Both the position numbers and the translations under genes were made by a program. DNA of 64,000 bases from Sphagnum compactum. Taxonomy: Eukaryota; Bryophyta; Sphagnopsida; Sphagnales. Of the stretch, positions 22,011-36,000 are shown one piece after another. The stretch lies in the NCBI GenBank assembly GCA_965153455.1, contig OZ234494.1, forward strand, positions 13,144,001 through 13,208,000, written 5' to 3'. Position 1 is the stretch's first letter. Each line of letters begins with the position of its first letter. The notes beneath the pieces are model-generated. The model was not told where the DNA came from. It was given only the letters and a program-made list of their open reading frames with translations, and searched no databases.

Positions 22011-25000
22011 AATTAAACATTTTTAAGCAAGTAACACAATCCTAGTGTGAATAAAGTTGAAGATTTTTTGTGATTTAGGATGATACCTTGTTTTTGTGCT
22101 TTGGAATCTCATTCTTGGTTGTTGAAATTCCATTGAAAGCTTTGTGAAGAATATTGTGTGTTTGTTTTTGTGTAATTGAAAATTATCTTGTGTTTTGTGT
22201 TATGAAGTTGTTTGCAAGTATTTTTATTTAACTTTTGGGCTTGGATTCCTTGAAGGTGAAGGTAAGCAATGATGCTAGCTCATGTGAATGTGAACATGAG
22301 CAACGAGTAAATGAACATAAAATAATCCTTTAAAAATATTTGCTACCACATAAATAAAATATTTTTGGGATATACCTTGCCATGTCAAGGGAATATTTGA
22401 TGATGTGGAGGAATATTTTGTCACATGGCAATCTTTTCAACATGGATGAAACTTGGAATTGGATGAAAATTATTGTCACGTTTAAACTTTGGAACATTGA
22501 AATGGATGAAAGTTCCATAGGAGTTGGAAAAATGTTTAAAGACTTTGCATAATTCTTGAAATTAAATTATGGGATTAATTCCAAATGGCAAACGTTGTTT
22601 TGGATAAAGTGCCCAACTTTTTAGATGTAATATTTTACAATTCACATTCATCCAAATATTTGACCTCGCAAATTCAAGAGCATAACTAAATGAAAGAATT
22701 TAAATACTTGATAAATATGTGTATATAAAATATTGTCCATCTCCATAGACAACAACCAATTTTCCATTTAGGATTATGTTTGAGGCTTTAGATAATATGA
22801 GCTTACATTTAAGACTTATAATGCATTCCACATTCATGAGCGAAGTTGAATGAAAGAACAAAGGACAAATATCAATGACCATTATGTTGTCCAACTGCAC
22901 ATGTCACAACAAGTCTACATTTTTGGATTATGCTTCATTCTATGCATTGCACAAGACTTAACTTACTTAGCACAACTTATTAAGCATTGAACTTATTCCA
23001 ACTTTAAGTTGAATGATAAATGAATTCTTCCATCTGCCACAATACATTACATGTTGTAGAATCTAATACATGTGCTTACAATGCACACACTTCCCTTGCC
23101 CGCCCAACAAACTTGCCATCATTGTTATAAAATCTATGCAAGTGTAGGTCGAAAAATCTCCAATTGTCACCTCATATTGTTCTTCGTCTTGGGGCGAACT
23201 AGAGGTGGTGCTATAAATGAATCCATACCTTGGTGGAGACCGATGTGGATGGCAAAAAAATTGTTTGCAAAGCACAACCAACCTCCCACTTATTTTGATG
23301 TTGATTCAAGAGCTTGAATGTCCTAGGGCATTGAATAGTTTTATTGTTGCAAAAATTTGGCCAAGAATTTACATCTAATGGTTGATGCCCAAGGACAAAA
23401 CTTTCAATGTGAAAAAGATTTAAAGACATATGCATTACCCACAAATAAAACTAGCTTCTTCCAACATTATTACTTCATTTTGATTGACATTTGTCCCTTC
23501 TTGGACTTGCCATATTGGAAGCACGTGGAACCTATCAACCACATTTTTTTCCCAAGCCTCCCACACAACGGTTTAAGTCTTTGTGACAAAACCAAAACTT
23601 GTGACATTCATGAGGGCCACCTCTAAAGTCAAACCACCAACCATCATAACACAAAACAAGAATGTTGGTGATTATTTTTATTAAAATTATTTTAGTCATG
23701 GAATCATGCTTGTTATTCTTTTGCACATTAAAACATTGATTATTAGACCTAGGGGGGGACATTGTTCAATATGCCAAAATCCATAACAACAAAACAAATT
23801 CACACACTTCCACACCATTATGCATGAGATTAGGAATTTTGCATCTTGCATTCCTGAGGGACTGATTACCATGTACATCTAATGTAGTGTTCATTGGAAT
23901 GGAAGTTGTGTCACTCCATGGACGAAAGAAGTTCACATGGTCATGATGGTAAGAATCCCCTTTTAATCCTAGGGGAAGATTTAATTTGCACGTTGTTTTT
24001 GGGATCTAAATACCTCCTCATCCACCAAATGCAAGGTCCTCATTGTATAATAAGAACTTAAAGCATATTTTGTGACAACTATCGCCATTTGCAACCAATT
24101 GCCAAATTCGCTAACTCTATGTAAACGTAATTCATTATTATCCAAACCTTGTCCCATCCAACTACCCTTCAAGTACTCCCTATATAATGAATTTTGCTTG
24201 AAAGCTCACACATAGTCATCAGAAATAATAGCATACAAGCAGGCACCCCTTAATTTAGAATTGCCATGTGTCCATTGATGATTTGTGAACACATCATTGC
24301 CATGTTAACACATTGTTGCTTATGTAATTGCACATTAATTGTAACATAATTACATGAATTGCATATGTATACAACTTTATATATAATGAATTGTATTATT
24401 GCAACTTTTGCAACTTGTCAAATAAATTCAAGCTATAAAAATATGTTGAATTGCAAGTGGTTGTTGCAATTCAAAATTGCAACTAAAATAAGTCTAGTTG
24501 CAAAACACATATTTTTTCATACTGGTTTCTTTGTGAGTATTTTGAAAATTGATATATCTATGTAATTATTTATTATATTGTTTTGCAAATCCAATAGCAT
24601 TTGTGGTAATCTATATTGAAATTGTTTTAGTTTCATTCTAAATGTTACATGTCAACTACATATGTTATTATGAAAACTTCATGTGATGAATCATATTTTA
24701 ATTGTTTGTGACATTTGCATTTTTGTATTTTAAGTGTTCAACATTGATTAAATTTGTTTGTAATTGTATTAGGTTCAAACATTACTATAAAAGTCACCCA
24801 TGGGTAAAAACATAGTCAAAGGAGCCATTCAAATGAGTGACACTCTTTAAAACTACACTTTTGTATGTTTGAAATAACACAAGTGAAGCATAATAGTTTG
24901 GGTTGTCATAATTTTTTGAGAAATATTTTCCATCAATTGCAAATTTTACATGCTCAAAGCTTGACACAAATCAAAAATGTTTTTGCATGTTCAAAGCACT

Positions 25001-26309
25001 CAAACTTCGAAAGTGGATAATCCTTGTTTTTTTCAAACATCCTTTTTTTCTAACAAATGTGCACCATTCTTTTTTTTAATTGGAAAGGATTTTAACATTG
25101 ATGATTAGAAATGAAAAAGGACTTGAATTAATGAAAATTTCTTTTATAACATATTTGAATACATTTGGTTCAAAATTAAGTGTTTTTGACCTTCAAAATT
25201 ATGGATTTTGAAAATGTGACAAAAATTGTCCATGTTTATATGATAGAGGGCATGAATGCATAATATATATGATATAAAATCAATTTCTACTCAAAATGTA
25301 TTTATATCTAAAATGAAGTGTTAAAAGGGGTACCCAAAATACAAAATTTTAAGTTATAAATCAACACAAAAATGACACGTGAGCATATTCATAATCAAGG
25401 TACCCAAAAGGATGGTCTAAAGAAAAAAGGGATGTAAACGACTATTTTTTATTTTTATTACAATTATTATTTCATGATTATATTGGATTGGTATATAATT
25501 ATAATCATAATGATGTCATGTTAATAAATTGGATATAATATATATGTCCTTTTGAATCCTTTTAAATAATTTGAGTCTTTGTATTAACTGTAATTTTCAT
25601 TTTAAAAGAATCAAAAATATATATTAAACAATGCAATGATTTTAAACAATGATTTTAATTTTTTTTCATGGATAAGTGATGCATACATCTATGTTTGGCA
25701 ATGTTCATATAATGCATTTGAATAAATAATATATGATATAAGAATTTTGAAGGCTACAAAATCCATTCTAAAAGGGCAACAAGGAAAATGATTCATTTTT
25801 TCCCATTTGGTTGATTTTTTGTATTCATTAGGCTTAAAATTTGTGGCCCTAAGTGCCAACAAAATGTGTAAGAAATTTTCATGCAAGAAAACATGTTAAG
25901 TTGGATATAAAAACTTATGTACTCATTTTTTGCATTTTTGGTTTTGTACCAAAATATGTATGCATAATTACATATGCATGTGAAAAATCGCCACCAGCAT
26001 GAAAATTATCATAATTTGAATTATCCAATATCTCTCACTTAAATTTAATTCATTTAGATTCTATATTCAGAAAATAACAAAAACAAAATCCTTGAGTCTT
26101 GTGTCCAAAAAAGGGTACCTTGATTGTAAATATGCCACATGTCATGTGCAATCCTTGGAAAAGGACTTTTACCTTGGCACCCCTAGCTCCTTTGACTGTG
26201 TTTTCACCCCAACACCTCCAAAATCTAGCCCAATTAATCTTGACATATTAATGTGATGTGGTAACATGGGATTTGTTAAAAGTTTTGAAATAATGTTGAA
26301 CAACAATAT
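22011..26309. other. AT-rich intergenic DNA, no supported gene
   Basis: Short open frames are scattered on both strands (for example at 23063-23281, 23357-23626 and 23535-23762) with no recognisable motif. It probably contains further decayed transposon DNA, but I cannot assign any. Confidence 0.5.
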
Positions 26310-26499
26310 TTAGAGCATCTCCAACATTGTTCAATAAAAGGATTAGAATGGTATATAGTTTTGAGGGCAAATTAAAAACCAAAATGACATACCCCAATAA
26401 TGTTCACCAATGGCAAACTAAATGGCCAAGCCCAAGAAAATATGTCAAAAACCTAGTAAAAAATCAAATTCTACTAGGTGTAGAATCACACTCCATTTC

Positions 26500-27357
26500 T
26501 TGTCCTTCTCACCAAGATGGCAATGTTTGACCCCACCACTTTGCTAGTCAAATGTGGGAAAGGAAAAAACTTTTATGCAGGTGAAGAATGTCAACTTGTT
26601 TTGAGTTTTTTCACAAATTTTCAAGATCCAATTTGTGGCAATGGCCAACAAAGTGTAGCATTTGGGAACACATTGTTGATCACTACAACAAACATAAGCT
26701 TGTTGAAGGCCCATAACGACCTGCACAAAGTCTGAAAACACAATGAAGTACCATAAAACTCGACATTGCAAAAAAAATTGGGTGCTTCAATTCTCTACTT
26801 ATTTTAAACGAATATGGGACTACCTTAAAGGATGTTCTTTCAAAAGCTTTGGAACTCTACAAGATTAAGCACCCAAAGAATGTTTCATTTGTGTTTTTGC
26901 ACTCTTGGCTTTTGCTAAAGGAAGTGCCTCGATGGTCAGATTCCATGGAGGCAAAAAAGACCCCCCCACCTAGACGCAAAATCCCCAGCCAAGATTCAAT
27001 TACAATTGAAGTGGAAAAATTGCAAGATTCTAAAGTAGTGGAATTATGTAATGAAAGTAATGATTGCAAACTTTTACGTTAGCCACAAGGTTCAAGGGCA
27101 ACAAAGGAAGATCAAAAGAATACAAAGTTCAAAGCGTGTGCTTTGCGTGCTCAAGCAATTTAAGCTATTGTAGACATGGCAGTAGCCATGATGAAGAAAG
27201 CAAAGATTTTAGAAGAGTTGTCAACCATCCAATCATTCACAATGCGTGAAGAGTTCATCACAATGTTTGAAGCAAGTGGGTATTTGTTGTTATGGATGCG
27301 TGAAAAGCTTGAAAATCTTTTGGCATTGGATGGGTGCAATGCATACTTTACGTGATG
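26500..27357 (+). pseudogene. Harbinger accessory ORF1 (NAM-associated/Myb-like), broken
   Basis: Across frames the sequence reads GEECQLVLSF, DPICGNGQQSVAF, then SLKTQ-STIKLDIAKKIGCF, EYGTTLKDVLSKALELYKIK, FVFLHSWLLLKEVPRW, RPQGSRATKEDQKNTKF and AVAMMKKAKILEELS. This is the layout of the protein partner that accompanies plant PIF/Harbinger transposases, with a Myb/SANT-like front and a C-terminal domain also named NAM-associated. Several stops (for example in front of PQGSRATK and after ALRAQAI) and frameshifts break it. In live elements the protein binds the ends and brings in the transposase. Confidence 0.75.
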
Positions 27358-27779
27358 CAATAGTTATTGACGATCATGATGTAGTTCCATAATCTACATT
27401 ACATCCCCATGTAGAATCATCCCCCCTCCATGCATCGCAGTCAATAAAACACAACAAGACAGTAAAGATCGTGCTTCCATTTGATGCTACATGTAGTAAC
27501 ACACGGTAAGCAAGATTGTACACCATTAGCATGGTTGATGGAATTTGGAACCTAGATTGAACTCTAGAATGTAATTTTGAGAATCAAAGACAATGTGTAG
27601 TTGAATTTTGAAGCCATGTTTTATTTCAAGCAAAGCTTGAGCCTTTGAAAGCCCACAGATGCTCTACCAAATCACTTCAAAGTGAGAAGGGCATGTTTTG
27701 ATTTTCTAACTTTTCAGTGAGTTCCATGTAGAAATTAAAAGTCAGTTATCTATGCATTTGGATGGTTGTCACATGTTAA

Positions 27780-28780
27780 AAACCCTCTATGTTGTTCAAT
27801 CCTTCATTTTCAATCATCATATTGTGCATTATAACACAAGCAAACATTATATAAGAGATTGTGGGCATGTCCCACAATCGGCAAGGATTTTGAACTATTG
27901 CCCATTGAGCTTGGAGAACACCAAATGCCCTTTCAACATCTTTTCATGTTCCTTCTTGCATCTAGGCAAAATGTTGTCGCTTTGCACAAAACAATTTTAA
28001 GAAGGGTAGATTCCATCTGCTAGCAAATAATGGCTTGGATAGAACGTACCATGAAACCATGAAACCAATTCCTTCACCTCTTAATAATTTTACTACAAAA
28101 GGAGACCGGTCAAGAACATTAACATCGTTGTTTCCTTTGGGCACGCCAAAAAATGCATGCCATATCCACAACGATTGATTAACAATAACTTCAAGGATGA
28201 TGTTTCTTGTCATGTCTTTGTCTTAAAACTAACCCTACCATGCCACTGGGCAATTTTTCCAAGACCAATGTGTACAATCTATTGAAGTAAACATTCCTAG
28301 AAATCCTCTTTCTTCATGATCTTCATTTGTTTCTTAATGTTTGCTGCAATTTGTTGTTTCAAATAATTAAACTCAAAACATGCTCGAATAACTTTCACAA
28401 ATCTTTTCAAGCTTTCAACTATAGTGGATTCATTCAATCTATAAAAGTTGTCAGTATAATTTACTACCACCGTATGCTAACATTCTGACTACAATTGTGC
28501 ACTTATGGATGTTTGAAAGACCTAAAAGCTTAGTAACATCTCTCTTTTGTACAAAATAAGAATCAAACACAACTACAACTTCCATAATTTTGGAAAAAAA
28601 TTTCTACGCATTCAAAAACAACATCTGAAAAATCTATCATTATAAACAGGCTACAATGCAAAGTAATCATGAAAAATTTGAAAGTGGCCTATGTCTTTAC
28701 CTTTTTCCACATTTGGTGAGCACCCAATTTTGCTACCACCATGACTTTTGTGTTTCATCCACATTTTCACCTAGTTGTTC
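27780..28780 (-). pseudogene. Harbinger (HARBI1-like) transposase, broken
   Basis: Minus-strand pieces in order: GHFQIFHDYFA near 28670; YFVQKRDV-KLLGLSN near 28540; KCTIVVRMLAYGGSKLY near 28490; RLNESTIVESLKRFVKVIR near 28430; a frame-shifted SIDCTHW region near 28270; LWIWHAFFGVPKGNNDVNVL near 28150; DRSPFVVKLLRGEG near 28090; a frame-shifted YYLLADGIYP near 28020; DVERAFGVLQAQWAIVQNPC near 27900. These are the DDE_Tnp_4 landmarks, including the second acidic segment (NNDVNVLDRS) and the terminal E in VERAFGVLQ. At least three stops or frameshifts inactivate it. Confidence 0.85.
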
Positions 28781-29189
28781 AACCACGATAGCAAAAATGA
28801 TTTGTTCATCACCATCATTTGTAATTGGGCATTGAGGTTATTTTGCACCTGATCTAATGCTCCATAAGTTCATGCAACCAACGACATGGAGCTATAAGTT
28901 TAGACATTGGAATTGAACTCAAAGAGACATGGTTATGGTGGATGAACTTGGGATGGACACACGGGAAACGAAAGTTGCGATGCCCTTGCGGGAAACGTTA
29001 AACAATTAACATTGTGTGACATTTGACACTCAGGTGGCATGGTGGATAAAAAAATGTCAAGCCTAATTTTGTGTGCACGGTGAGGTATGAGAATGGGTCA
29101 CACAAATTTTTACATCAAGAACCCAACACATGGGTCTACAAATTGTCATTGCCAAACCATTTCCAGCTTTACTAGTGGAGATGTTCTTA

Positions 29190-31183
29190 TACAATGTTTT
29201 TACATTGTGTCATAGTGCGTTCTAAACATGAAAAACATTAGTTATAGGTTTCAGAACAAGTTGAAATATAATTTATATTCATTAGATTACTTTCAAACTT
29301 ATTCGAATGTTAAATTAATATATTAGAAGGGTGTTCTAAAAATATAACACATGTTTTGAACATTAATTTAATTTATGATACTTATAAACATTTTAAAAAA
29401 GGATTGAGTTACGTTTAGGTGGCTCCTATTAATTGGTTGGACCTATGGTGTCCATTGGTAGTTTGTTTTAATGTGTGTGTTTGAATCGTATATTTTGCAA
29501 TATAAATCAAGAGTGAAAACATGTATTTTCACTAACATCTAATGATTGTTGTTTATGAATCTATGTTGAAAGCACTTATTGTGTGTATGTGTTTAATTAT
29601 CATTGTTATGATTGCATATGTGTGATGTTGGTGGTATCCTAATGATTATAGTTTTTCAACATATATAATATCTGCATAATGATTGTCAAATGTCAATCAC
29701 TTAACCATCCATTGGGATGAAAAAAGATGTTTTCATTAACTTTAAGTAATTGGAGGTTTTTGTGCTAATAGTCAATAATATTCAATCACAATTCGTTGTT
29801 GTGTTGGATTGTAGAAGTTGAAAAAAACTTTGTTAGTTCTAATATATTGTAAAATTACAAGTCTATTAAGTGACCATAAATATGATATGTGTGTGTGTGT
29901 GTGTGTGTGTGGTTGTAATATGTTTATGATTATGTCTATTCTTAAACTTTAAAATTAGTGAGACAAAATTTTTGGGTAAGTGGTTGTTGATATCCATTGA
30001 TGTTGAAGGTTTTGGGAAAAATGATGAAATTGGAAGTTTCTTGATATGGGAATTAATGGTATAACATTTTTTAAATACAAAATTTCAATGATTATCATTT
30101 TCATTCATTCATACATCTTTGAGAAAGGTGCCAATTTTTTTGTTTTATTTGTTAACATTGTATGCCTTATTATGTATTGAAAGTCACCATGAATTGTTCA
30201 TTTTCTTAAGCATGTTGATAACTACAATAATGTAACATTGTTGTTTTAATCATTTGAATTAATTTCTATCATACAATGGTTGATGACATTATTAATTCAT
30301 TCAAGGAACTATGAATTTTTTAAAAAAAGATTCTGCATTGGTTTGGAGGTATTCCAATTTGTCCTTTGGTAGGTAGCAAGCTTTCTTAACTTTTTTTTCA
30401 TTTCTAGCTACAAGATTTTTATTTTGAACTCCATCTCCTCTAGGTTGCCATTGAAAAAATTTCCCTCCTTGTTCTTTTGTTTGTGTTTTACTTGTGTGTA
30501 ATCACAAGCCAATGAGCCAAAAGGGCATTGAATGTTAGACATAATCATTCAAAATAGAAACTAGAAAATAGAACCAGAAATCTATTTATGTTTTTCCATT
30601 TGAAACCATTTTCACTCATATGAATGCCAAGAAACTCAAAGTAAAAATTCATTTAATTCAATTTTAAGTTTAGGTTTTAATTTAGGACGTTTAAAAATGA
30701 ACAACTATTATTGTGTCAAAATGAAACAATTTTGCAAAGGATTTTTCAAAAGATTCATATAATAAAACATTTAATTGGGAAAAAAATTAGACAATAAAAA
30801 CATATTAACAACACTTAGGAAACAGTCATAATTTTAAAGTGGAATTCCAAAAATTTAAAAATCTAAGGAATTTTAAAAATTGTTTTAGAATCTTATAATA
30901 TTAAAAGAATTTAACCACATATAAATGAGGCATAATGTACATGATGTATTGAGCAAATTTGTTTCTTATAATACAAAAAATATTAAAAAAAGATTTTTTT
31001 TTGTATGATTTGAAATTGCACCCACCTTCATGATAGTTGGTCTTTGGAATTCCAATTTGGGTTGAATGGAGTACTATACTTGTGAATTTTTCCATGTACT
31101 ACTAAAACATTTTTGGTGGTTCCATTATTTCCATCAATCTTCATATGCAATTCTTCATTCAACAAGTGAGACTCTAGTCTTTC
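29190..31183. other. AT-rich intergenic DNA
   Basis: No gene is seen. It contains a (GT)n run of about 12 units at 29888-29912. Confidence 0.55.
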
Positions 31184-31450
31184 CTAAGTGCATAAGGAAT
31201 CTTTGGTCGTCATGATTTTGAGAAACAAATTGTATTGACTTGGGAGGGAATTGAAAATCAAAAGAACTACCAATTTTGTAGGAATTGAAAAGTTTATCCC
31301 TTCTAGATAGTCCAAGATTTCTTTCACACCTTTGAAATTCTGACCCATGTTAATACTCGCATCTTTCTTCAGGGTCATGAGTTTCTTTAACAACATCAAT
31401 TTCTTGGATCCTATCTTAACCTCATGTTTCTCCTTAGATATTCCCAACAT
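31184..31450 (-). mobile_element. Ty1/copia gag (UBN2-type) fragment
   Basis: An 80-odd-residue open stretch with MTLKKDASINMGQNFKGVKE, then IPTKLVVLLIFNSLPSQYN and LKIMTTKDSL, matches the usual copia gag pattern LLxSLPxSYxxLxxxLxxKDxLT. A related stretch upstream (WKFVKSSQDVFTTSRKRE, near 31580) may belong to the same element but is separated by stops. There are no zinc knuckle or LTRs nearby. Confidence 0.6.
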
Positions 31451-33041
31451 TTGTTGGAATAAACTATATGATGAATGGAATAATTGTATCCTTGATTGAT
31501 AGGTTTATTGCATTTAAAGCTAGTTTGGACCTAATCTCTCTCTTTCTAGATGTGGTGAAAACATCTTGTGAACTTTTAACAAACTTCCAAAGATTCTTTG
31601 TTTGCAACAAATTCATCGTCCTAAAGGCCAATGGAGCATGTAGAGCTTCACTAATCTAGAAAGTCTTAAACTAATTCTAGAGTAATCCAAATATAACTAT
31701 AAGGTATTTGAGATCATGGTGATGGTCTGACACTTTCTTATGACTCTCATGAGGTTATGATTACACTCATTAGCTTCAAAGTACTGACGAGATTTTTCTG
31801 CAATCTTGTAAATATGTTTTCTGTGTTCATCATGCACATTTTGAATTGTACTCATTACCACATAGCTTCCAAATTTATTACTAATTGGTTCTAATACTAT
31901 ATGGTAGCATTTCATATATTACCTAATGGAGAGGTACATAATCATCTGCCAAGTTGACATTATCCTTCTAACAAATTAGAAGAGGTGAAGTGAGAAGTCG
32001 GTATCAATAAACCTCATTTGTCTTTGTGATGACAGTGGGTTATACTGCCTTTGGGTATAATTCCAGCGTTCACTGTCCGTTCCCTTCTTCCAAAATCCCG
32101 ATGAGAGTGTTGATTCCATGATGGACCAGAAATGTCCTTGGATTGACATCTGGCATCCCTCAGAAGCTAGTTAGAAATAAGATAAATAAGATCTCCAAGA
32201 GTTAATTTGCAAGAACAGCCACAAAAAACCTCTTTTCACCACAGGATCATGTCTTCAGTAGCCTGGGTTACAAGTCAAATTGCACTCACATATATTGATT
32301 ACTCTTTCTATGGTAAACAACCAGTTGATGGTGGATTCCCTGTTCATCATACAAAAGGACTTACAGATCTTTATCCTAGAAGCCTTCACCACCATTTTCC
32401 CAGCTGCCACAAGACCTACTCTTTCATCTATACAGTAACAAAGATTCATTGAAGTTCAATTTGCAAGACAACACTGGAGCAAGGTGCCATTAGATGTTAC
32501 AATATGACTGAAGTAGACAGTACAGAGCAGATACTGTAGCATATGCCTTGAATGAAGTGCAAGATTGGTTTGAGCCTAAATGGAAATTAGAAAGCTAAAA
32601 AGAAAGAAGTAAAATGCTGGAACAATTACCCTTGAATTTGTCAGAGGAAACCATGATGAATTACCTGAAATAGCTCAATATACCAGGATGGTCCAAGTCC
32701 GGACCAACAATCAAATTAGTGATGTACAATGCTAATGACTAAATGGTAACTCTGGCAATTCTGCCTTAACTTAGAATTAGTGAACAATGATGATTAGCTT
32801 TCACTAATGTGTGACAAGGTTGTTCTGATTCATTGGACAGTTGATGCTCTACTAAAAGTGCATGTATTCTTGTCACTCATACTTAGTGGTTGCCTAAGAT
32901 GAGCTTTCCATCTAAAGATGCCCCTAAATTAGTGATCTAAAACCCAGGACTAGATTAGTGAGGGGCTGCCTAACATTTTCAAGAATGGCTCTCATTGGGG
33001 AAAAAAAACTAACAAAGGAATTACCGGCTGAGAAATGGAAC
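31451..33041. other. Intergenic DNA and 3' flank of the 33042-36852 gene
   Basis: The left part is decayed retroelement DNA. From about 32000 composition evens out, which fits a 3' UTR of the minus-strand gene. No further gene is supported. Confidence 0.45.
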
Positions 33042-36000
33042 CTAAGATAATCGATAAATGTCAGTTGGTAACACAACAGACCGTGTCTCTGGGCTTTTAG
33101 GAACTTGTGATGAACCAAGCCATTCATATAATGCACGACCCCGATAGAGAAACTGCCAAAAATGCATCCATATGTCAGAAAATCGAACTCTGCTCAAGCA
33201 AGACTTCTGTTTCAACATGCTTCTGTGGAAAACAGGTCCATATTGAAAGCTAGAGCTGATCAACTTCTAAAACAGTGAAAGATCAAGATTGCCCATTTAT
33301 CCCAAGGTTCTCAGGAAAGAACATGTACCGCATGTCGCTTGCTGATTGGGGAGCTCTGTTGTATTACAGCTACTACATCTGGTGTAAGTGTGTCATTCTA
33401 CAACCACAAGAGAAGAACACATCTGACCAGAAATTCATGCAAACATACAGCTTACACAACCATCAATCTAGCTGAAGGACCAGATAAGAAAGGTCATAAC
33501 TCAGCCAATATTGAGATGCATCTAACCACAATATAAACTGCATAATACATTTTCCAGAAGCAATGCCACATGAAAGGAACAGTGGAGAATCTCAACAAGG
33601 TTAGAAGTTCATACAGGGCACAGGAGTGGTTCAAGAGTGATGCAACAAACAGGGGTGAACTCTGAGGAGCCTTGCATACTTGAAGGCACCTCCACACCAC
33701 CCATCAATGCTTCAAGTACCACTTTCCGGACCTAAATTCAGACCACCCAAGCCCAGTATACTGAATCTTGCAGGATTCACAAAACATAAATTTATGTCCT
33801 AAAGATTGTGATACACCGCACTTATAACTGAAAGTCCCAATGTGTCTCAAATCCATCCACAGCAAGCCAGTCCAAAACCACCAACAACGTTCTCATAAAC
33901 ATTTAGAGGATCCATACTGAATGCAAACTGCCTCAAGCAAAGCTGAAACAACGGAAAGAAGAATTTGATCAAGTGGTCATACCAGTGGTGGCATTGCTGC
34001 AACATATACTTGATCAATGCAAAAATGCTGACAAAGCAATCGGGCAACCCTCATTTTCTCCTGTGACACCTGGCAAATCAAAATACGGAAATTTCTAGAG
34101 TTAAGCTGATCAACCCTAGGAGCACAGACAGGGACAATGCAGCTGTGCATGGACTGCTAAATGCATGGAGGTAAGACAAAGAAGAGCATCAATTTCTCAA
34201 CTTTAGGAAACAGACATACTTGTAAGAAACTTGGGGCTGCTGACCCTGCATCCATCTGAGAGGATTTTAGATCCAGAGCTTCATGAGATTGGCTGCTCCC
34301 ACTAAGAAGCCCCACAATAATCTCCATCTGCCAAACAACATTTCCCAGCTGTTAAATCCTTTGCCTTTAACTCTGTCACTACTATTGTTGACACATCAAA
34401 CATGTTAACTTAACCTTGATAGAATCTTCTTGGAGCTCAAATCTAGCTCCTCCTCTCATGGCCCCAATTTTACAATTCCTAAACTTGACTGCATGAGCCT
34501 GAAGAGTTCTTCCTTTGTTTGTGGGGCTATGCTACAACAGTAAAGGAGGTTTGCCCATCACTAAACACCAAAGCTTTGGTAAGACTAACAGCCCCAATCT
34601 TGATGAAGTCTCCAGAGTGTTACATACATAAAAGTGATGCTAAGTATCCTTGTTTCACCCTGTTATTTATGGTGGCATCCGTGACTGTTTCCCAACAAGA
34701 AATCTCCATTTCCTCACAGATGCTACAACTCAAATGTGTATAGAGTCGAATTGAAATCTTAGATTTCATTTAGCATACCAGATAACCAAACAAGAAACCA
34801 GTATCCTGATTAGGGCATGCCAGTGCCACAAGGCCCCTGTACACCCAGAAAACACAATTGTCAGATGTTTCTCTGGAATAAGCAAGAATGCCAAAAAGGT
34901 AAAAAAGGGCATGGAAACGCAACATTTCTTACCTGATAACTCGAGGTTCAAGGGCTCGTTGCCAAATCAATTGATCAAGAGCTCTGTGAAAAAGTGGCTG
35001 CACGTACACAATACATAAGAACACATGGAACCTTTGACCAATCAACAACTACTCGTGCTTGTAAGGGCTTGAATAACAATCTTTGGTGATATCTAGGGTA
35101 TGCAGGCCCTGGACCAAAGATCAGCATCTCTGAACATATCTGGAATCATCATATGGAACAAGTCCAAACTAGAGGAACTCCTTGCCCTAGTTCTCCCAAA
35201 TTTCCTAACCCTCTGGTGTTTACCTTACCAAAACATACATCTATTTGTCACAAGACCAACCCTGACAGAACATGGCACAAAATATCAAAACATAGCCAAG
35301 GTACCTTCAGAAGTGCCTGTTGGTGATGACTCAAGTGTGGGTTCACTAATACCTATAACAACACCCATCACAAACCATTAGAACAGTGACGGATTTTCAA
35401 GCAGCAAACAAATAACTGAAATACAAAAGCTGCTACTGTTCTCAAAAGTCCAACAATAGGTGCATATACAAAAACCACTATTTGTTCTTGTGCAAGATAA
35501 ACAGAAAAGTATGAGTGAATTTGGTGAAGTCCAAAACAGACACAAGGAAAATAGACTGAGTCTTACAACTGCTTACCATTACATCCAGAAATCTGTTCAC
35601 CAGAACAAAATATCAACCCAATCATATACCAATCATATATTAGTATATTCACAATGAAAAGACAAAGGACACAAGACAGATCATATGGTTGGGAACATCT
35701 AACTCTCAAAGTCAAAGATAAAGAAATTTGCTTGGAAGCCATAAACATCTGGGTTGAGGCCTGAGAGAAGAATAACAGTCTGAAAAATAAATATATCAAG
35801 GTCTGGAAATGATTCATAAGTTCTAATAGCACCAAGCAAACAATGTTGGACTAATTCAAATTCATACTGGCGCACCCCGCAGAAATTGGTTGAGGGACTC
35901 ACTTTTGTACCATAAAATTAACAGTCCACTGTCGGGCTGCTTTGCATGCTGCCTCATAGAAATTCTCAACCTGTGATTTTCAGTAAACCCAACCAAACAT

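Larger units (their letters stand above)
26313..29186. mobile_element. PIF/Harbinger DNA transposon, full-length but inactive
   Basis: The left end at 26313 reads GAGCATCTCCA and the right end at 29186 reads, in complement, GAACATCTCCA, so 10 of 11 terminal bases match. TTA flanks both ends (26310-26312 and 29187-29189), the 3-bp target duplication expected for PIF/Harbinger. Inside are the two genes of this superfamily: an accessory Myb/NAM-associated ORF on the plus strand and a DDE transposase on the minus strand, arranged tail to tail. Both are broken. Length is 2874 bp. Confidence 0.88.
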
